In this document: positions 6,386 through 13,057 of the stretch, piece after piece
Layout: every line of letters starts with the position of its first letter
How positions within the stretch are numbered: the first letter of the stretch is position 1
NCBI GenBank assembly: GCA_040394475.1
Contig: JBEBSD010000117.1
Span: 1 to 14,058 of the forward strand
Direction: 5' to 3'
DNA from: JBEBSD01 sp040394475
GTDB taxonomy: Bacteria > Bacteroidota > Bacteroidia > Cytophagales > Spirosomataceae
DNA: 14,058 bases
Notes under the pieces: generated by a model
Database searches by the model: none
What the model was told of the DNA's origin: nothing
Seen by the model: only the letters and a program-made list of their open reading frames with translations
Made by a program: the position numbers and the translations under genes

Positions 6386-7156
6386 ATGAGTGATGGTAAT
6401 ATGAACCTCACCTTAAAGGTGTGGAGACAAGAAAACAGCACTGCGAAAGGATATTTCGAAACCCACCAGGTAGCCGGGATTTCCCCGGACATGTCCTTTC
6501 TTGAAATGTTCGATGTCCTCAACGAGCAATTGGTAGCAGAACAGAAAGAGCCTATCGCATTTGACCATGATTGCCGGGAAGGGATTTGCGGCATGTGTTC
6601 GATGTATATCAACGGACGTCCGCACGGGCCCTTGGAAGGCATCACCACCTGTCAGCTCCATATGCGGTCGTTCAGGGATGGCGACACTATTGTCGTAGAG
6701 CCCTGGCGCGCCAATGCCTTTCCGGTTATCAGGGACCTGGTAGTGGAACGTTCGTCTTTTGACCGGATCATTGCAGCGGGCGGTTTTGTGTCTGTCAATA
6801 CGGGAAACGCCCAGGACGCCAACAACCTGCCGATCGCCAAAGACATGGCCGACGAGGCCTTTATGGCCGCAGCCTGTATCGGGTGCGGGGCTTGTGTGGC
6901 GGCCTGTAAAAATGCTTCCGCCATGCTGTTCGTATCGGCCAAAGTTTCCCAGCTGGCCCTGCTGCCCCAGGGGCAGGCCGAACGGAAAATGCGCGCCGAG
7001 AATATGGTGGCCCAGATGGACGAAGAAGGTTTCGGCGCCTGCACCAATACCGGTGCCTGCTCCGCTGAATGCCCCAAAGAAATCAGTCTCGAAAATATCG
7101 CACGGCTCAACAGGGAATACCTGGGAGCTAAGCTGAGTTCCAAAGGCGCTCACTAA
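6386..7156 (+). CDS. sdhB: Succinate dehydrogenase / fumarate reductase iron-sulfur subunit
   Basis: This carries the three iron-sulfur clusters linking the flavin of SdhA to the quinone site at SdhC. It has 256 residues. [2Fe-2S] ligands are Cys63, Cys68 and Cys71 (CREGICGMC) and Cys89 (TTCQ). [4Fe-4S] ligands are Cys164, Cys167 and Cys170 (CIGCGAC), while Cys174 begins the set for the next cluster. The [3Fe-4S] site is completed by Cys219 and Cys225 (CTNTGAC), and Cys229 (ECPK) returns to the [4Fe-4S] cluster. All ligand cysteines are present. CTNTGACSAECPK is characteristic of this subfamily. It begins two bases after the sdhA stop, so translational coupling is likely. It is the last recognisable gene of the operon. 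Confidence 0.96.
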   Translation: MSDGNMNLTLKVWRQENSTAKGYFETHQVAGISPDMSFLEMFDVLNEQLVAEQKEPIAFDHDCREGICGMCSMYINGRPHGPLEGITTCQLHMRSFRDGDTIVVEPWRANAFPVIRDLVVERSSFDRIIAAGGFVSVNTGNAQDANNLPIAKDMADEAFMAAACIGCGACVAACKNASAMLFVSAKVSQLALLPQGQAERKMRAENMVAQMDEEGFGACTNTGACSAECPKEISLENIARLNREYLGAKLSSKGAH

Positions 7157-7327
7157 TCCCTCCAGAACCGTGGACGGTGCCCCGGGGCTGTGCCATTACG
7201 CAGGTCGGGGGACCTGCTTTCACCCTAGCGTCGTCGCATGAGGAGTGAGAGCGATAGGACTGGTGGTCTGGCTGGACCGCAAACTGGTCTGTGGGACACA
7301 GACCAGGGGGGCTCCGGCCGGCCGTGC
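7157..7327. other. G-rich, hairpin-dense spacer after sdhB, function unknown
   Basis: This lies between the convergent sdhB and the membrane-protein gene. It contains a 10-base palindrome GCCCCGGGGC (7179-7188); a hairpin GCAGGTC/GACCTGC (7200-7206 and 7211-7217); and a perfect 10-bp stem CTGGTCTGTG/CACAGACCAG (7284-7293 and 7297-7306) with a 3-base loop followed by six G. Open frames crossing it are short and do not look like proteins. It could hold one or two terminators, a structured RNA or a palindromic repeat element. Confidence 0.5.
7200..7220 (+). terminator. Possible terminator for sdhCAB
   Basis: A perfect 7-bp stem, GCAGGTC (7200-7206) with GACCTGC (7211-7217), has a GGGG loop but only three T after it. 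It lies 43 bases past the sdhB stop. The short T-run makes this uncertain. Confidence 0.4.
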
Positions 7328-8470
7328 TCAGGGCTGCAGGAAATATTGTACGATCCGGATCGGGACGGGCATTACCAGAAAAAAATGCACGAAATACCGG
7401 TAACTGGGAATAAACAGGCACCAGATCGTGTTCTTCGTCAAGAGTTGTCGAAACTTGCCACTGGTATACAGTTCGTCGGCACAGACCATTCCTGCCAGGA
7501 TCAACGGATAGATGTATGATACGCTTCGCATGATATCGGCCACAATCCCCGACAGGAAGAGCATTATCAGCACAAAGGCCAGGCATAGCGCGGCATATAC
7601 CGGTGATTTTTTCCAGAGAAAGGTCAATAGCGGAAAAATGAAAAACCATTCGACCTTAAAGGTTAAAAACCAGGCAAGGGGCAGATGATTCACCTGGTAA
7701 AACAAAAAACCCATCCCCACGCCCGCCTCGTCACCAATCGGAATCCGGAACGCCAGGTACTGAATCAGCGCAACCCGGATCACCAGGTAAGCCCCGATAG
7801 CCAGTAAAGTTATTCCTGTAAACCTGTTCCGCAGCAGGGGGCTGAACTCCCACCGGGTCGGCGTGGTCAGCCATTTGAAAAGCAGCACGCTGAGCGCTCC
7901 CAAAACAGCCCTTTCGTCGACCCAGAAGCTTAAAAAGATGGCCAGAAAGTATACCGGGTAACGTCTGTCGAACATCGCTACTGCCATCAGAAAAAACGCA
8001 ATGCCGTCCATAAAGAACGCCAGATCGTAGGTGAAGGAAGAGCCTATATGCGTGAGCATTATACCCGAGGTCGAGAAAACGGCCAGCAACCAGTCTTGAA
8101 AGACCTGGTACAGCCCCTGCAACAAAATAACAACAAATGCATACCCGCAGGCCAGCTGGAAAAAATATAAAAACAGCACATGCACTCTGATATCGCTGGA
8201 AAAGGTGAGCCGGGCAAGCGCCGGGGGGAGTATCCGGAAGGCCAATTTGGATTCGTGACTTACGACGTCATAGTCCTCAGTAGCGTAAACACCATTTACC
8301 TGGGCCGATATGGCCTTCCAGCGGGTATTGCTTTCGTATTTTCCGTTCAGGTGCTCGAGAGGGGGAGGAAATAAAAACAGGGTCAGCAAATAAATCCCAA
8401 ACGCCAGCAACAATAAGTCCCTCAACGAACGGGGGGCTAAATAACGCTTTAAGCCAACAGTAAGCATCAT
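7328..8470 (-). CDS. Polytopic inner-membrane protein of unknown function
   Basis: This encodes 380 residues with about ten hydrophobic segments, so it is an integral cytoplasmic-membrane protein. A charged loop between the first two segments carries NGKYESNTRWKAIS and RILPPALARL; later features are a DGIAFFLMAVAMF segment and an FWVDERAVLGALSVLL segment. The layout (one N-terminal helix, a polar loop of about 60 residues, then a helical bundle) recalls the membrane parts of GT-C-like or polysaccharide-related proteins, but I see no catalytic signature and do not assign it. The in-frame TTG at 8482 is rejected in favour of ATG 8470, which has an AAGGA about six bases upstream. It is transcribed divergently from the nitroreductase and convergently with sdhB, so it is probably a single-gene unit. 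Confidence 0.75.
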   Translation of the reverse strand: MMLTVGLKRYLAPRSLRDLLLLAFGIYLLTLFLFPPPLEHLNGKYESNTRWKAISAQVNGVYATEDYDVVSHESKLAFRILPPALARLTFSSDIRVHVLFLYFFQLACGYAFVVILLQGLYQVFQDWLLAVFSTSGIMLTHIGSSFTYDLAFFMDGIAFFLMAVAMFDRRYPVYFLAIFLSFWVDERAVLGALSVLLFKWLTTPTRWEFSPLLRNRFTGITLLAIGAYLVIRVALIQYLAFRIPIGDEAGVGMGFLFYQVNHLPLAWFLTFKVEWFFIFPLLTFLWKKSPVYAALCLAFVLIMLFLSGIVADIMRSVSYIYPLILAGMVCADELYTSGKFRQLLTKNTIWCLFIPSYRYFVHFFLVMPVPIRIVQYFLQP

Positions 8471-8551
8471 AAAGTCCTTCAATTAATCCTGTACTACGGG
8501 AATCGTGCCCTACAGTTGCTGCCTGCCGGTCAATCCCTGTTCAAGACCGAG

Positions 8552-8559
8552 CAAATATA
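8552..8559 (-). promoter_or_regulatory. -7 promoter element for the membrane-protein gene
   Basis: The minus strand reads TATATTTG here, an exact TAnnTTTG match, about 80 bases upstream of the ATG at 8470. No clear TTG box sits at the usual distance, so only the -7 element is supported. Confidence 0.45.
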
Positions 8560-8626
8560 GCAGCAATTCTGACAATTTCCGATTTGCTGTGTATTTTCCC
8601 GGGGCGCAGGGCCGGCCGGCGGACTT

Positions 8627-8658
8627 TTTGGTTTTTAGACAGGCCGGTCGTATCTTCC
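8627..8658 (+). promoter_or_regulatory. Candidate promoter for the nitroreductase gene
   Basis: TTTG (8627-8630), a 20-base spacer and TATCTTCC (8651-8658) keep the spacing seen at the sdh promoter, but the -7 box is imperfect. The leader would be about 30 bases. Confidence 0.35.
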
Positions 8659-8697
8659 CAAAAATCTTATTATAACACAATTTTACGTTCCGATACA

Positions 8698-9279
8698 ATG
8701 TCAGCATCCGTAGAGACCATCGATCAGCTTATCCGTTCCCGCCGCAGTATTTTTCCACCCAGCTATATTCCCCGGCCCATTCCGGCGGAGCTCATTACGG
8801 CGATTCTCGAAAATGCCAACTATGCCCCGACTCATAAGCTGACACAACCCTGGCGTTTTGTGGTATTTACAGGCGAAGGACTGGAAAAGCTGGGGACTTT
8901 CCTGGCGGAAACCTACCGTTCTCAAACACCTCCGGCTTCCTTTTCCCAGGCCAAATACGATACAACCAAGGGAAAAATAACCGCATCGGGTGCCGTAATA
9001 GCCATTAATGTACAACTCAACCCCCATTTACTGCCGGAATGGGAAGAAGTAGCTTCCACTGCCGCAGCGGTCCAAAACATGTGGCTGTCGGCTACCGCTC
9101 ACGGTGTCGGAGCCTACTGGAGTACCCCGCAGACGGCATTGGAACCTCTTACCGGGTTTATGGGCCTTCCGGAGCACCAGAAGTGCATCGGGCTATTTTA
9201 TATGGGCTATCATAACGCTCCGGCCATGGAGGCGCGGCGAACCCCAATGGCCGAAAAAGTGACCTGGGTTAACGCTTAG
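8698..9279 (+). CDS. Nitroreductase family protein (YdjA-like FMN oxidoreductase)
   Basis: This is a 193-residue FMN-dependent NAD(P)H oxidoreductase of the nitroreductase superfamily, predicted cytoplasmic. Evidence: the N-terminal RSRRSIFPP (Arg15, Arg16 and Ser17, an FMN phosphate contact in the family); NYAPTHKLTQPWRFVVF at about 42-57; TAAAVQNMWLSATAHGVGAYWSTP in the second half; and GLFYMGY near the end. APTH.L.QPWRF and the short length are closest to the YdjA-type branch. The physiological substrate cannot be read from sequence. The ATG at 8698 is preferred; an upstream in-frame extension to 8584 would cover the promoter region and lacks family similarity. Monocistronic, convergent with yhhQ. 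Confidence 0.88.
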   Translation: MSASVETIDQLIRSRRSIFPPSYIPRPIPAELITAILENANYAPTHKLTQPWRFVVFTGEGLEKLGTFLAETYRSQTPPASFSQAKYDTTKGKITASGAVIAINVQLNPHLLPEWEEVASTAAAVQNMWLSATAHGVGAYWSTPQTALEPLTGFMGLPEHQKCIGLFYMGYHNAPAMEARRTPMAEKVTWVNA

Positions 9280-9283
9280 CGAT

Positions 9284-9303
9284 GCGGGGGTCAAGCCCCC
9301 CGC
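9284..9303. terminator. GC-rich hairpin between convergent genes
   Basis: GCGGGGG (9284-9290) pairs with CCCCCGC (9297-9303) in the 11-base gap between the nitroreductase stop (9279) and the yhhQ stop (9291), extending into the yhhQ 3' end. It has no T-run on either strand, so it is a possible but non-canonical two-way terminator. Confidence 0.4.
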
Positions 9304-10076
9304 TCTGCTTCTGCCAGCATTCGTTCTGCATTTTCCTTTCCCAGATACCGGTCTATCAGATAATGGGCTATGTACAATACCGGCGTAAGCAAGATGGCCA
9401 CAAGTCCTTTATAGAAATAATTCACCGTACTGACGGAAAATACCTGCTTGATGCTCCAGTCGCCGAATACGTAGAACGCAATACCGATAACAAGGAAACT
9501 GTCGACCAGCTGCGAGAACAAGGTGGAGCCTGTAGCCCTTAACCAGATATACCTTCCGCCGGTCAGTCTCCGCAGCCAGGCGAACACCGAAATATCCAGT
9601 AGCTGCCCCAGCAGAAAGGCCGTGATCGAGCCGACCATAATACCGAGTCCCTGTTGAAAAATCCGCGAAAAGGCTTCATTGATATTAAAGGCATTCCCGG
9701 TACTGTCGGTCGCGTTTACTTCCAGCCAGAAGCCGGCCGGCGGCAGAAGCGTGGCTATAAAAATGACCACGAACATATAGACAATAAAGCCGGCCGTCAG
9801 GAACGAGATGCGCCGGACCCCCTTTTTGCCGAAATATTCATTGATAATATCGGAAGTGACGAATACAATCGGCCAATTAACGACCCCTGCCGTCATATTG
9901 AAGTCGAAACGATCGCCTCCGAGCGGTATCTGAAGCGGGGCAATTCCCAAAAAAGATTCAACGGAGAAGATCTTGGCGCCTACGATCTCTGCAATCAATG
10001 CATTGGTCAGGAACAGGCCGCAAAGGAATAAAAACAAACGTTGGCGTTTTTGTTCAGAAAGAGTCTGTTCAGGCAT
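9291..10076 (-). CDS. yhhQ: Queuosine-precursor transporter (YhhQ/VUT family)
   Basis: This is a 261-residue integral membrane protein of the vitamin-uptake-like COG1738 family, whose characterised member E. coli YhhQ imports queuosine precursors (preQ0/preQ1) for tRNA modification. Visible family features are an N-terminal helix ending NALIAEIVGAKIF; TAGVVNWPIVFVTSDIINEYFG with Asp76 and Glu80; a helix around VGSITAFLLGQLLDISVFAWL; and the signature GSTLFSQLVDSFLVIGIAF at about 181-199. About six hydrophobic helices are present. It lies 43 bases downstream of alaA on the same strand, a probable two-gene operon, although the functions are not obviously linked. Which precursor it carries cannot be told from sequence. 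Confidence 0.88.
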   Translation of the reverse strand: MPEQTLSEQKRQRLFLFLCGLFLTNALIAEIVGAKIFSVESFLGIAPLQIPLGGDRFDFNMTAGVVNWPIVFVTSDIINEYFGKKGVRRISFLTAGFIVYMFVVIFIATLLPPAGFWLEVNATDSTGNAFNINEAFSRIFQQGLGIMVGSITAFLLGQLLDISVFAWLRRLTGGRYIWLRATGSTLFSQLVDSFLVIGIAFYVFGDWSIKQVFSVSTVNYFYKGLVAILLTPVLYIAHYLIDRYLGKENAERMLAEAERGA

Positions 10077-10119
10077 TGACAGAAGGCTATGTTTAGGAAA
10101 ATAAGGAAACCGCTGACGG

Positions 10120-11364
10120 TCAGCTCAACACTTTATCGATCGCATGCGGCACCAGTTTACGCCGGGATTCCAGGAAGGTTTCGATACGGTTCAGCGCCAC
10201 ATGCAGCTCATCTACTGTGGGCAATATCACGATACGGAAGTGGTCCTTTTCCGGGAAATTAAACCCGGTCCCCGATACCACCAATACCTTATGTTCATTT
10301 AACAGATCGTACACAAATTCTTCGTCGTCCCGGATATCAAAAAGCGTAAGATCAATCTTTGGAAACAAGTACAGGGCTCCCATCGGACGTACACAGCTGA
10401 TCCCTTCGATCGCGGTAAGCCGGTTGTAGATCAGGTCCATTTGTTTGTACAAACGTCCGGCCGGCGCCACGAGATCGTTTACACTCTGATAACCACCCAG
10501 GGCGGTCTGTATCCCATACTGGGTCGGCACGTTCGGGCAGAGCCTTGCACTTGCCAGGAACAATATCCCTTCGATATACGACCGGGCCGTTTGTTTGGCC
10601 CCGCTCAGAATAAGCCATCCCCCGCGAAACCCGGCAGAACGGTAATTTTTGGAAAGTCCGCCGAAGGTCACGCACAACGTTTCATGGACCAACGTCCCCA
10701 TTGGCACATGCACCGCCTCGTCATACAGGATGCGATCGTATATTTCATCCGAGAAGACAATCAGCTGGTTCATTTCAGCGATACGTGCAATCTCCTTCAA
10801 AATTGCCTTATCATACACTGCTCCTGTCGGGTTATTGGGATTGATGAGTACGATCCCTTTGGTGCGGGAGGTGATTTTGGAGCAGATATCATTCAGATCA
10901 GGATTCCAGCCGGCTGCTTCGTCACAGCGATAATGCACAGGCTTTCCTCCGCTGAGGGCCACCGACATGGTCCATAGCGGGTAATCCGGGGAAGGTACCA
11001 GGATTTCGTCACCGGGGTTGAGCAGCGCCTGCATCGAAAGCAGGATCAGTTCACTGACGCCGTTGCCGATAAATACATCGTTGATCTCCACATGCTCGAT
11101 ACCCCGGGTCTGGGTATAGTGCATCACCGCTTTCCGTGCGGCAAACAATCCCCTGGAATCCGAGTATCCCTGGGCATTGCGCATGTTCATGATAATATCG
11201 TGGACGATTTCATCAGGGGAGTCGAAGCCAAACGGCGCCGGATTCCCGATGTTAAGATTGATGATCTTATAGCCCTGACTTTCCAGCTCAAGCGATTTTT
11301 GATATACCGGGCCTCTGATATCGTATTTCAGATGCTCGAGACGATCAGCTTTCTTGAATTCCAT
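10120..11364 (-). CDS. alaA: Glutamate-pyruvate aminotransferase AlaA (PLP-dependent, class I/II)
   Basis: This makes alanine from pyruvate and glutamate with pyridoxal phosphate, in the cytoplasm. Its 414 residues align along their length with what I recall of E. coli AlaA (YfbQ): YDIRGPV, LNIGNPAPFGFDSPDEI, AQGYSDSRGLFAARKA, FIGNGVSELI, LVPSPDYPLWT, INPNNPTGAVY, FSDEIYDRILYD, and GGLSKNYRSAGFRGGW with the PLP-binding Lys239. The C-terminal SGTGFNFPEKDHFRIVILP holds the expected carboxylate-binding arginine. I chose the ATG at 11364, because the longer frame to 11406 adds 14 residues absent from homologues and would overlap the promoter palindrome. Transcribed divergently from osmC; yhhQ follows. 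Confidence 0.93.
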   Translation of the reverse strand: MEFKKADRLEHLKYDIRGPVYQKSLELESQGYKIINLNIGNPAPFGFDSPDEIVHDIIMNMRNAQGYSDSRGLFAARKAVMHYTQTRGIEHVEINDVFIGNGVSELILLSMQALLNPGDEILVPSPDYPLWTMSVALSGGKPVHYRCDEAAGWNPDLNDICSKITSRTKGIVLINPNNPTGAVYDKAILKEIARIAEMNQLIVFSDEIYDRILYDEAVHVPMGTLVHETLCVTFGGLSKNYRSAGFRGGWLILSGAKQTARSYIEGILFLASARLCPNVPTQYGIQTALGGYQSVNDLVAPAGRLYKQMDLIYNRLTAIEGISCVRPMGALYLFPKIDLTLFDIRDDEEFVYDLLNEHKVLVVSGTGFNFPEKDHFRIVILPTVDELHVALNRIETFLESRRKLVPHAIDKVLS

Positions 11365-11380
11365 ACGTATATAAAGCAAA

Positions 11381-11406
11381 TTGCGTACCTTTACAAAGGT
11401 ATGCAA
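11381..11406. promoter_or_regulatory. Palindromic operator/promoter between alaA and osmC
   Basis: TTGCGTACCTTT (11381-11392) and AAAGGTATGCAA (11395-11406) form a 12-bp inverted repeat with a 2-base centre and one mismatch. On the minus strand it contains TACCTTTG (11401-11394), an exact -7 box about 30 bases before the alaA start; on the plus strand it contains TACCTTTA (11386-11393), one base off consensus, facing osmC. No good -33 box was seen for either. A dimeric regulator could bind here and affect both genes. Confidence 0.5.
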
Positions 11407-11463
11407 TTGAATCTTTCAGCCGCATATAAAGTTCAACAAATCATTCATTAACCGTAAAACTTT

Positions 11464-11883
11464 ATGATAAACAGGAAAGCACATGCTGTATGGAACGGCA
11501 GTGGAAAAGAAGGAAAAGGCGTCGTCAGTACGCAAAGTGGTGTATTAGATAAAACACAATATTCATTTGGCACGCGCTTCGAAGAAGGCATAGGCACCAA
11601 CCCGGAAGAATTGATTGCGGCCGCCCATGCGAGCTGCTTTGCGATGAAATTAAGCTTCGACCTGAATGCTGCCGGTTTTGTTCCGGATGCGCTGGATGTT
11701 TCCGCCACCGTATCCCTGGATCCTTCACAAGGAGCCGTGGTCAAAAGCCATTTGGTATTAAAGGCGACCATTCCCGGAATCGCTTCAGAGCAATTCCAGG
11801 AAATTGCTGCCGGCGCTAAAGAAAGCTGTCCGATTTCAAAACTCCTGAATACGGAACTGACGCTGGACGCATCGCTGGCGTAA
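11464..11883 (+). CDS. osmC: OsmC family peroxiredoxin (organic hydroperoxide reductase)
   Basis: This 139-residue thiol peroxidase detoxifies organic hydroperoxides in the cytoplasm. The two redox cysteines are Cys58 (AAAHASCFAMKLS) and Cys122 (AKESCPISK); the supporting residues Arg38 (GTRFEEG) and Glu49 (TNPEELIAAAHAS) are in place. Length and the N-terminal AHAVWNGSGKEGKGVVST fit the OsmC subgroup and not Ohr. The start has no strong Shine-Dalgarno sequence. It is divergent from alaA, separated by the palindrome at 11381-11406, and is followed by the large inverted repeat at 11893-11928, which may end its transcript. Confidence 0.92.
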   Translation: MINRKAHAVWNGSGKEGKGVVSTQSGVLDKTQYSFGTRFEEGIGTNPEELIAAAHASCFAMKLSFDLNAAGFVPDALDVSATVSLDPSQGAVVKSHLVLKATIPGIASEQFQEIAAGAKESCPISKLLNTELTLDASLA

Positions 11884-11892
11884 AGGGTGTTA

Positions 11893-11928
11893 TCGTCAAT
11901 CGTAAATCGGCTGATTTACGATTGACGA
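11893..11928. repeat. Perfect 16-bp inverted repeat after osmC
   Basis: TCGTCAATCGTAAATC (11893-11908) and GATTTACGATTGACGA (11913-11928) form a perfect stem with a GGCT loop, 9 bases after the osmC stop. Only TTT follows, so it is a weak candidate as a classical terminator, but it would fold strongly in RNA. Confidence 0.8.
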
Positions 11929-12027
11929 TTTACGATTGCCAATAGCTGACTGCTGATTTCCGATAGCTGATTTCCGACTGCCGATAGCTGATTTCCGATG
12001 GCTGATAGCTGACTGCCGACCGCCAAC
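11913..12027. repeat. Heptanucleotide tandem repeat tract
   Basis: From 11913 the sequence parses into 7-base units: GATTTAC, GATTGAC, GATTTAC, GATTGCC (to 11940), then AAT, then twelve units from 11944 to 12027 such as AGCTGAC, TGCTGAT, TTCCGAT, AGCTGAT, TTCCGAC, TGCCGAT. Groups of three make an approximate 21-bp repeat about four times. It fills the spacer between osmC and the convergent LTxxQ-protein gene and has no coding character. Confidence 0.8.
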
Positions 12028-12032
12028 CTCAG

Positions 12033-12497
12033 CTATTCATTTTTCCGCCGGTTAAGTCGCTGGAGGAGCATGTCATTAAACGACTTCTCTGCTTTATACA
12101 GTTCAGACAACTGAGAGGGAGAGATCACTTTGAGAAAACGGGACTGGTATTCATTTTCCAGGTCCACCTCTTTTTGTTTCAGATCCTGCACTTCCTTCAA
12201 GTTTGCCAATGCCGACTGATCGGTCATTCCTCCTTCCCTTTTCTCGTTGATAATCTTCCGTTGGTTCCGGCGTATCACCCGCCGTTTTTCATTGAATTCA
12301 TTGTACAGCGGCCAGAATTTTTCCGATTGCTCCGCTGTAAGGTTCAGGCGGTTCGTAATCATTCCTACGCGGGCATCCTGAATTTGCTTCCATTCCTCAC
12401 TGCTCGGTCGTTGTGCAGACACTGTTGCCGCTGCCATCAAAAACAAGCCCACGAGCCAATACCTGATCATAACCCTTTTATAGTCAACCAATTTCAT
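12033..12497 (-). CDS. Exported LTxxQ-motif protein (Spy/CpxP-like), end of sigma-factor operon
   Basis: This encodes 154 residues with an N-terminal signal peptide (hydrophobic YWLVGLFLMAAATVSA, likely cut after Ala28), so it is periplasmic. The mature protein is highly charged and helical, with LNLTAEQSEKFWPLYNEF (the LTxxQ motif is Leu53-Gln57) and long Lys/Arg/Glu-rich helices, as in periplasmic Spy/CpxP-type chaperone or stress-sensor proteins. In Bacteroidota such proteins commonly follow an ECF sigma gene and a small membrane protein, as here. It starts 13 bases after the upstream gene; an alternative start at 12470 (Met10) would leave a shorter but still workable signal peptide. The role may be sensing envelope stress for the sigma/anti-sigma pair; this is inference. 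Confidence 0.8.
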   Translation of the reverse strand: MKLVDYKRVMIRYWLVGLFLMAAATVSAQRPSSEEWKQIQDARVGMITNRLNLTAEQSEKFWPLYNEFNEKRRVIRRNQRKIINEKREGGMTDQSALANLKEVQDLKQKEVDLENEYQSRFLKVISPSQLSELYKAEKSFNDMLLQRLNRRKNE

Positions 12498-12510
12498 AGT
12501 TCATTATCTT

Positions 12511-12951
12511 TTATATATTTTCATCGAAAGGCATACTTTCCAATAATTGCATTCTGATAGCCGCATCATCCACTTCTTCCAGGTAGTTGATCAACGTCGA
12601 TTCATCCGAGAAGGCAGCCTGTACAACCCCTTGATAGGCCAGGTCATAAAAATCGATATCCTGGTTGCGCAGGTAGTCCAGTATTGCCTCATCACTCACC
12701 GCCACCAGTGCATCAGGCTCCAGCGGGCCCTGTCTCACCGGCAAAGTCACCCAGGCCAACGCGATGACCACCGCCATCGTCCCTGCCAGCGTAACCACTC
12801 TCTGCCAATTCCAGCTCCATGAGGCCCGGCGTTCCGGCCGGACGGGCAATCGGTTCTGAATAATACCCGGTAGCTCCTCAAAATAGCCTTCCGGCACTTT
12901 GAAAGGATGTTTATTCTCTAAATCCCCGAGCTTTATACGTGAGCGTTCCAT
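12511..12951 (-). CDS. Putative anti-sigma factor, single-pass membrane protein
   Basis: This encodes 146 residues: a cytoplasmic N-terminal part of about 50 residues with HPFKVPEGYFEELPGIIQNRL (15-35), one transmembrane helix at about 52-70 (VVTLAGTMAVVIALAWVTL), and an acidic C-terminal domain of about 75 residues that would be periplasmic. There is no zinc-binding HxxxCxxC motif, so it is not a classical ZAS anti-sigma factor. The KVPEGYFEELP motif is familiar from proteins found next to ECF sigma genes in this phylum. It sits 106 bases after the sigma gene and 13 before the LTxxQ gene, all on one strand. The anti-sigma assignment rests on context and topology. Confidence 0.68.
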   Translation of the reverse strand: MERSRIKLGDLENKHPFKVPEGYFEELPGIIQNRLPVRPERRASWSWNWQRVVTLAGTMAVVIALAWVTLPVRQGPLEPDALVAVSDEAILDYLRNQDIDFYDLAYQGVVQAAFSDESTLINYLEEVDDAAIRMQLLESMPFDENI

Positions 12952-13057
12952 CTTACAACTGATTATATCTATTCATCCTAATCTACGGAAATCAGGGCAT
13001 TTAAGACCCGCTCTCCGGCAACGATTCGTTCATAAGACTTTTTAAAAATCCAAAGGT

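Noticed and set aside
7128..7649. Overlapping minus- and plus-strand frames around 7128-7649 as possible genes
   Set aside because: They overlap the end of sdhB and the membrane-protein gene in other frames and have a low-complexity, Pro/Arg/Ser-rich character without domains.
10112..10124. GCTGAC/GTCAGC inverted repeat at the alaA stop as a terminator before yhhQ
   Set aside because: The single-base centre leaves only a very short stem once a loop is allowed, and there is no T-run; the 43-base gap is more consistent with an operon.
11365..11406. Longer alaA start at 11406
   Set aside because: It would translate the promoter palindrome and add 14 residues not seen in AlaA homologues.
11944..12027. 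CRISPR array in the 21-bp repeats
   Set aside because: Units are contiguous 7-mers without unique spacers, and no cas genes are nearby.
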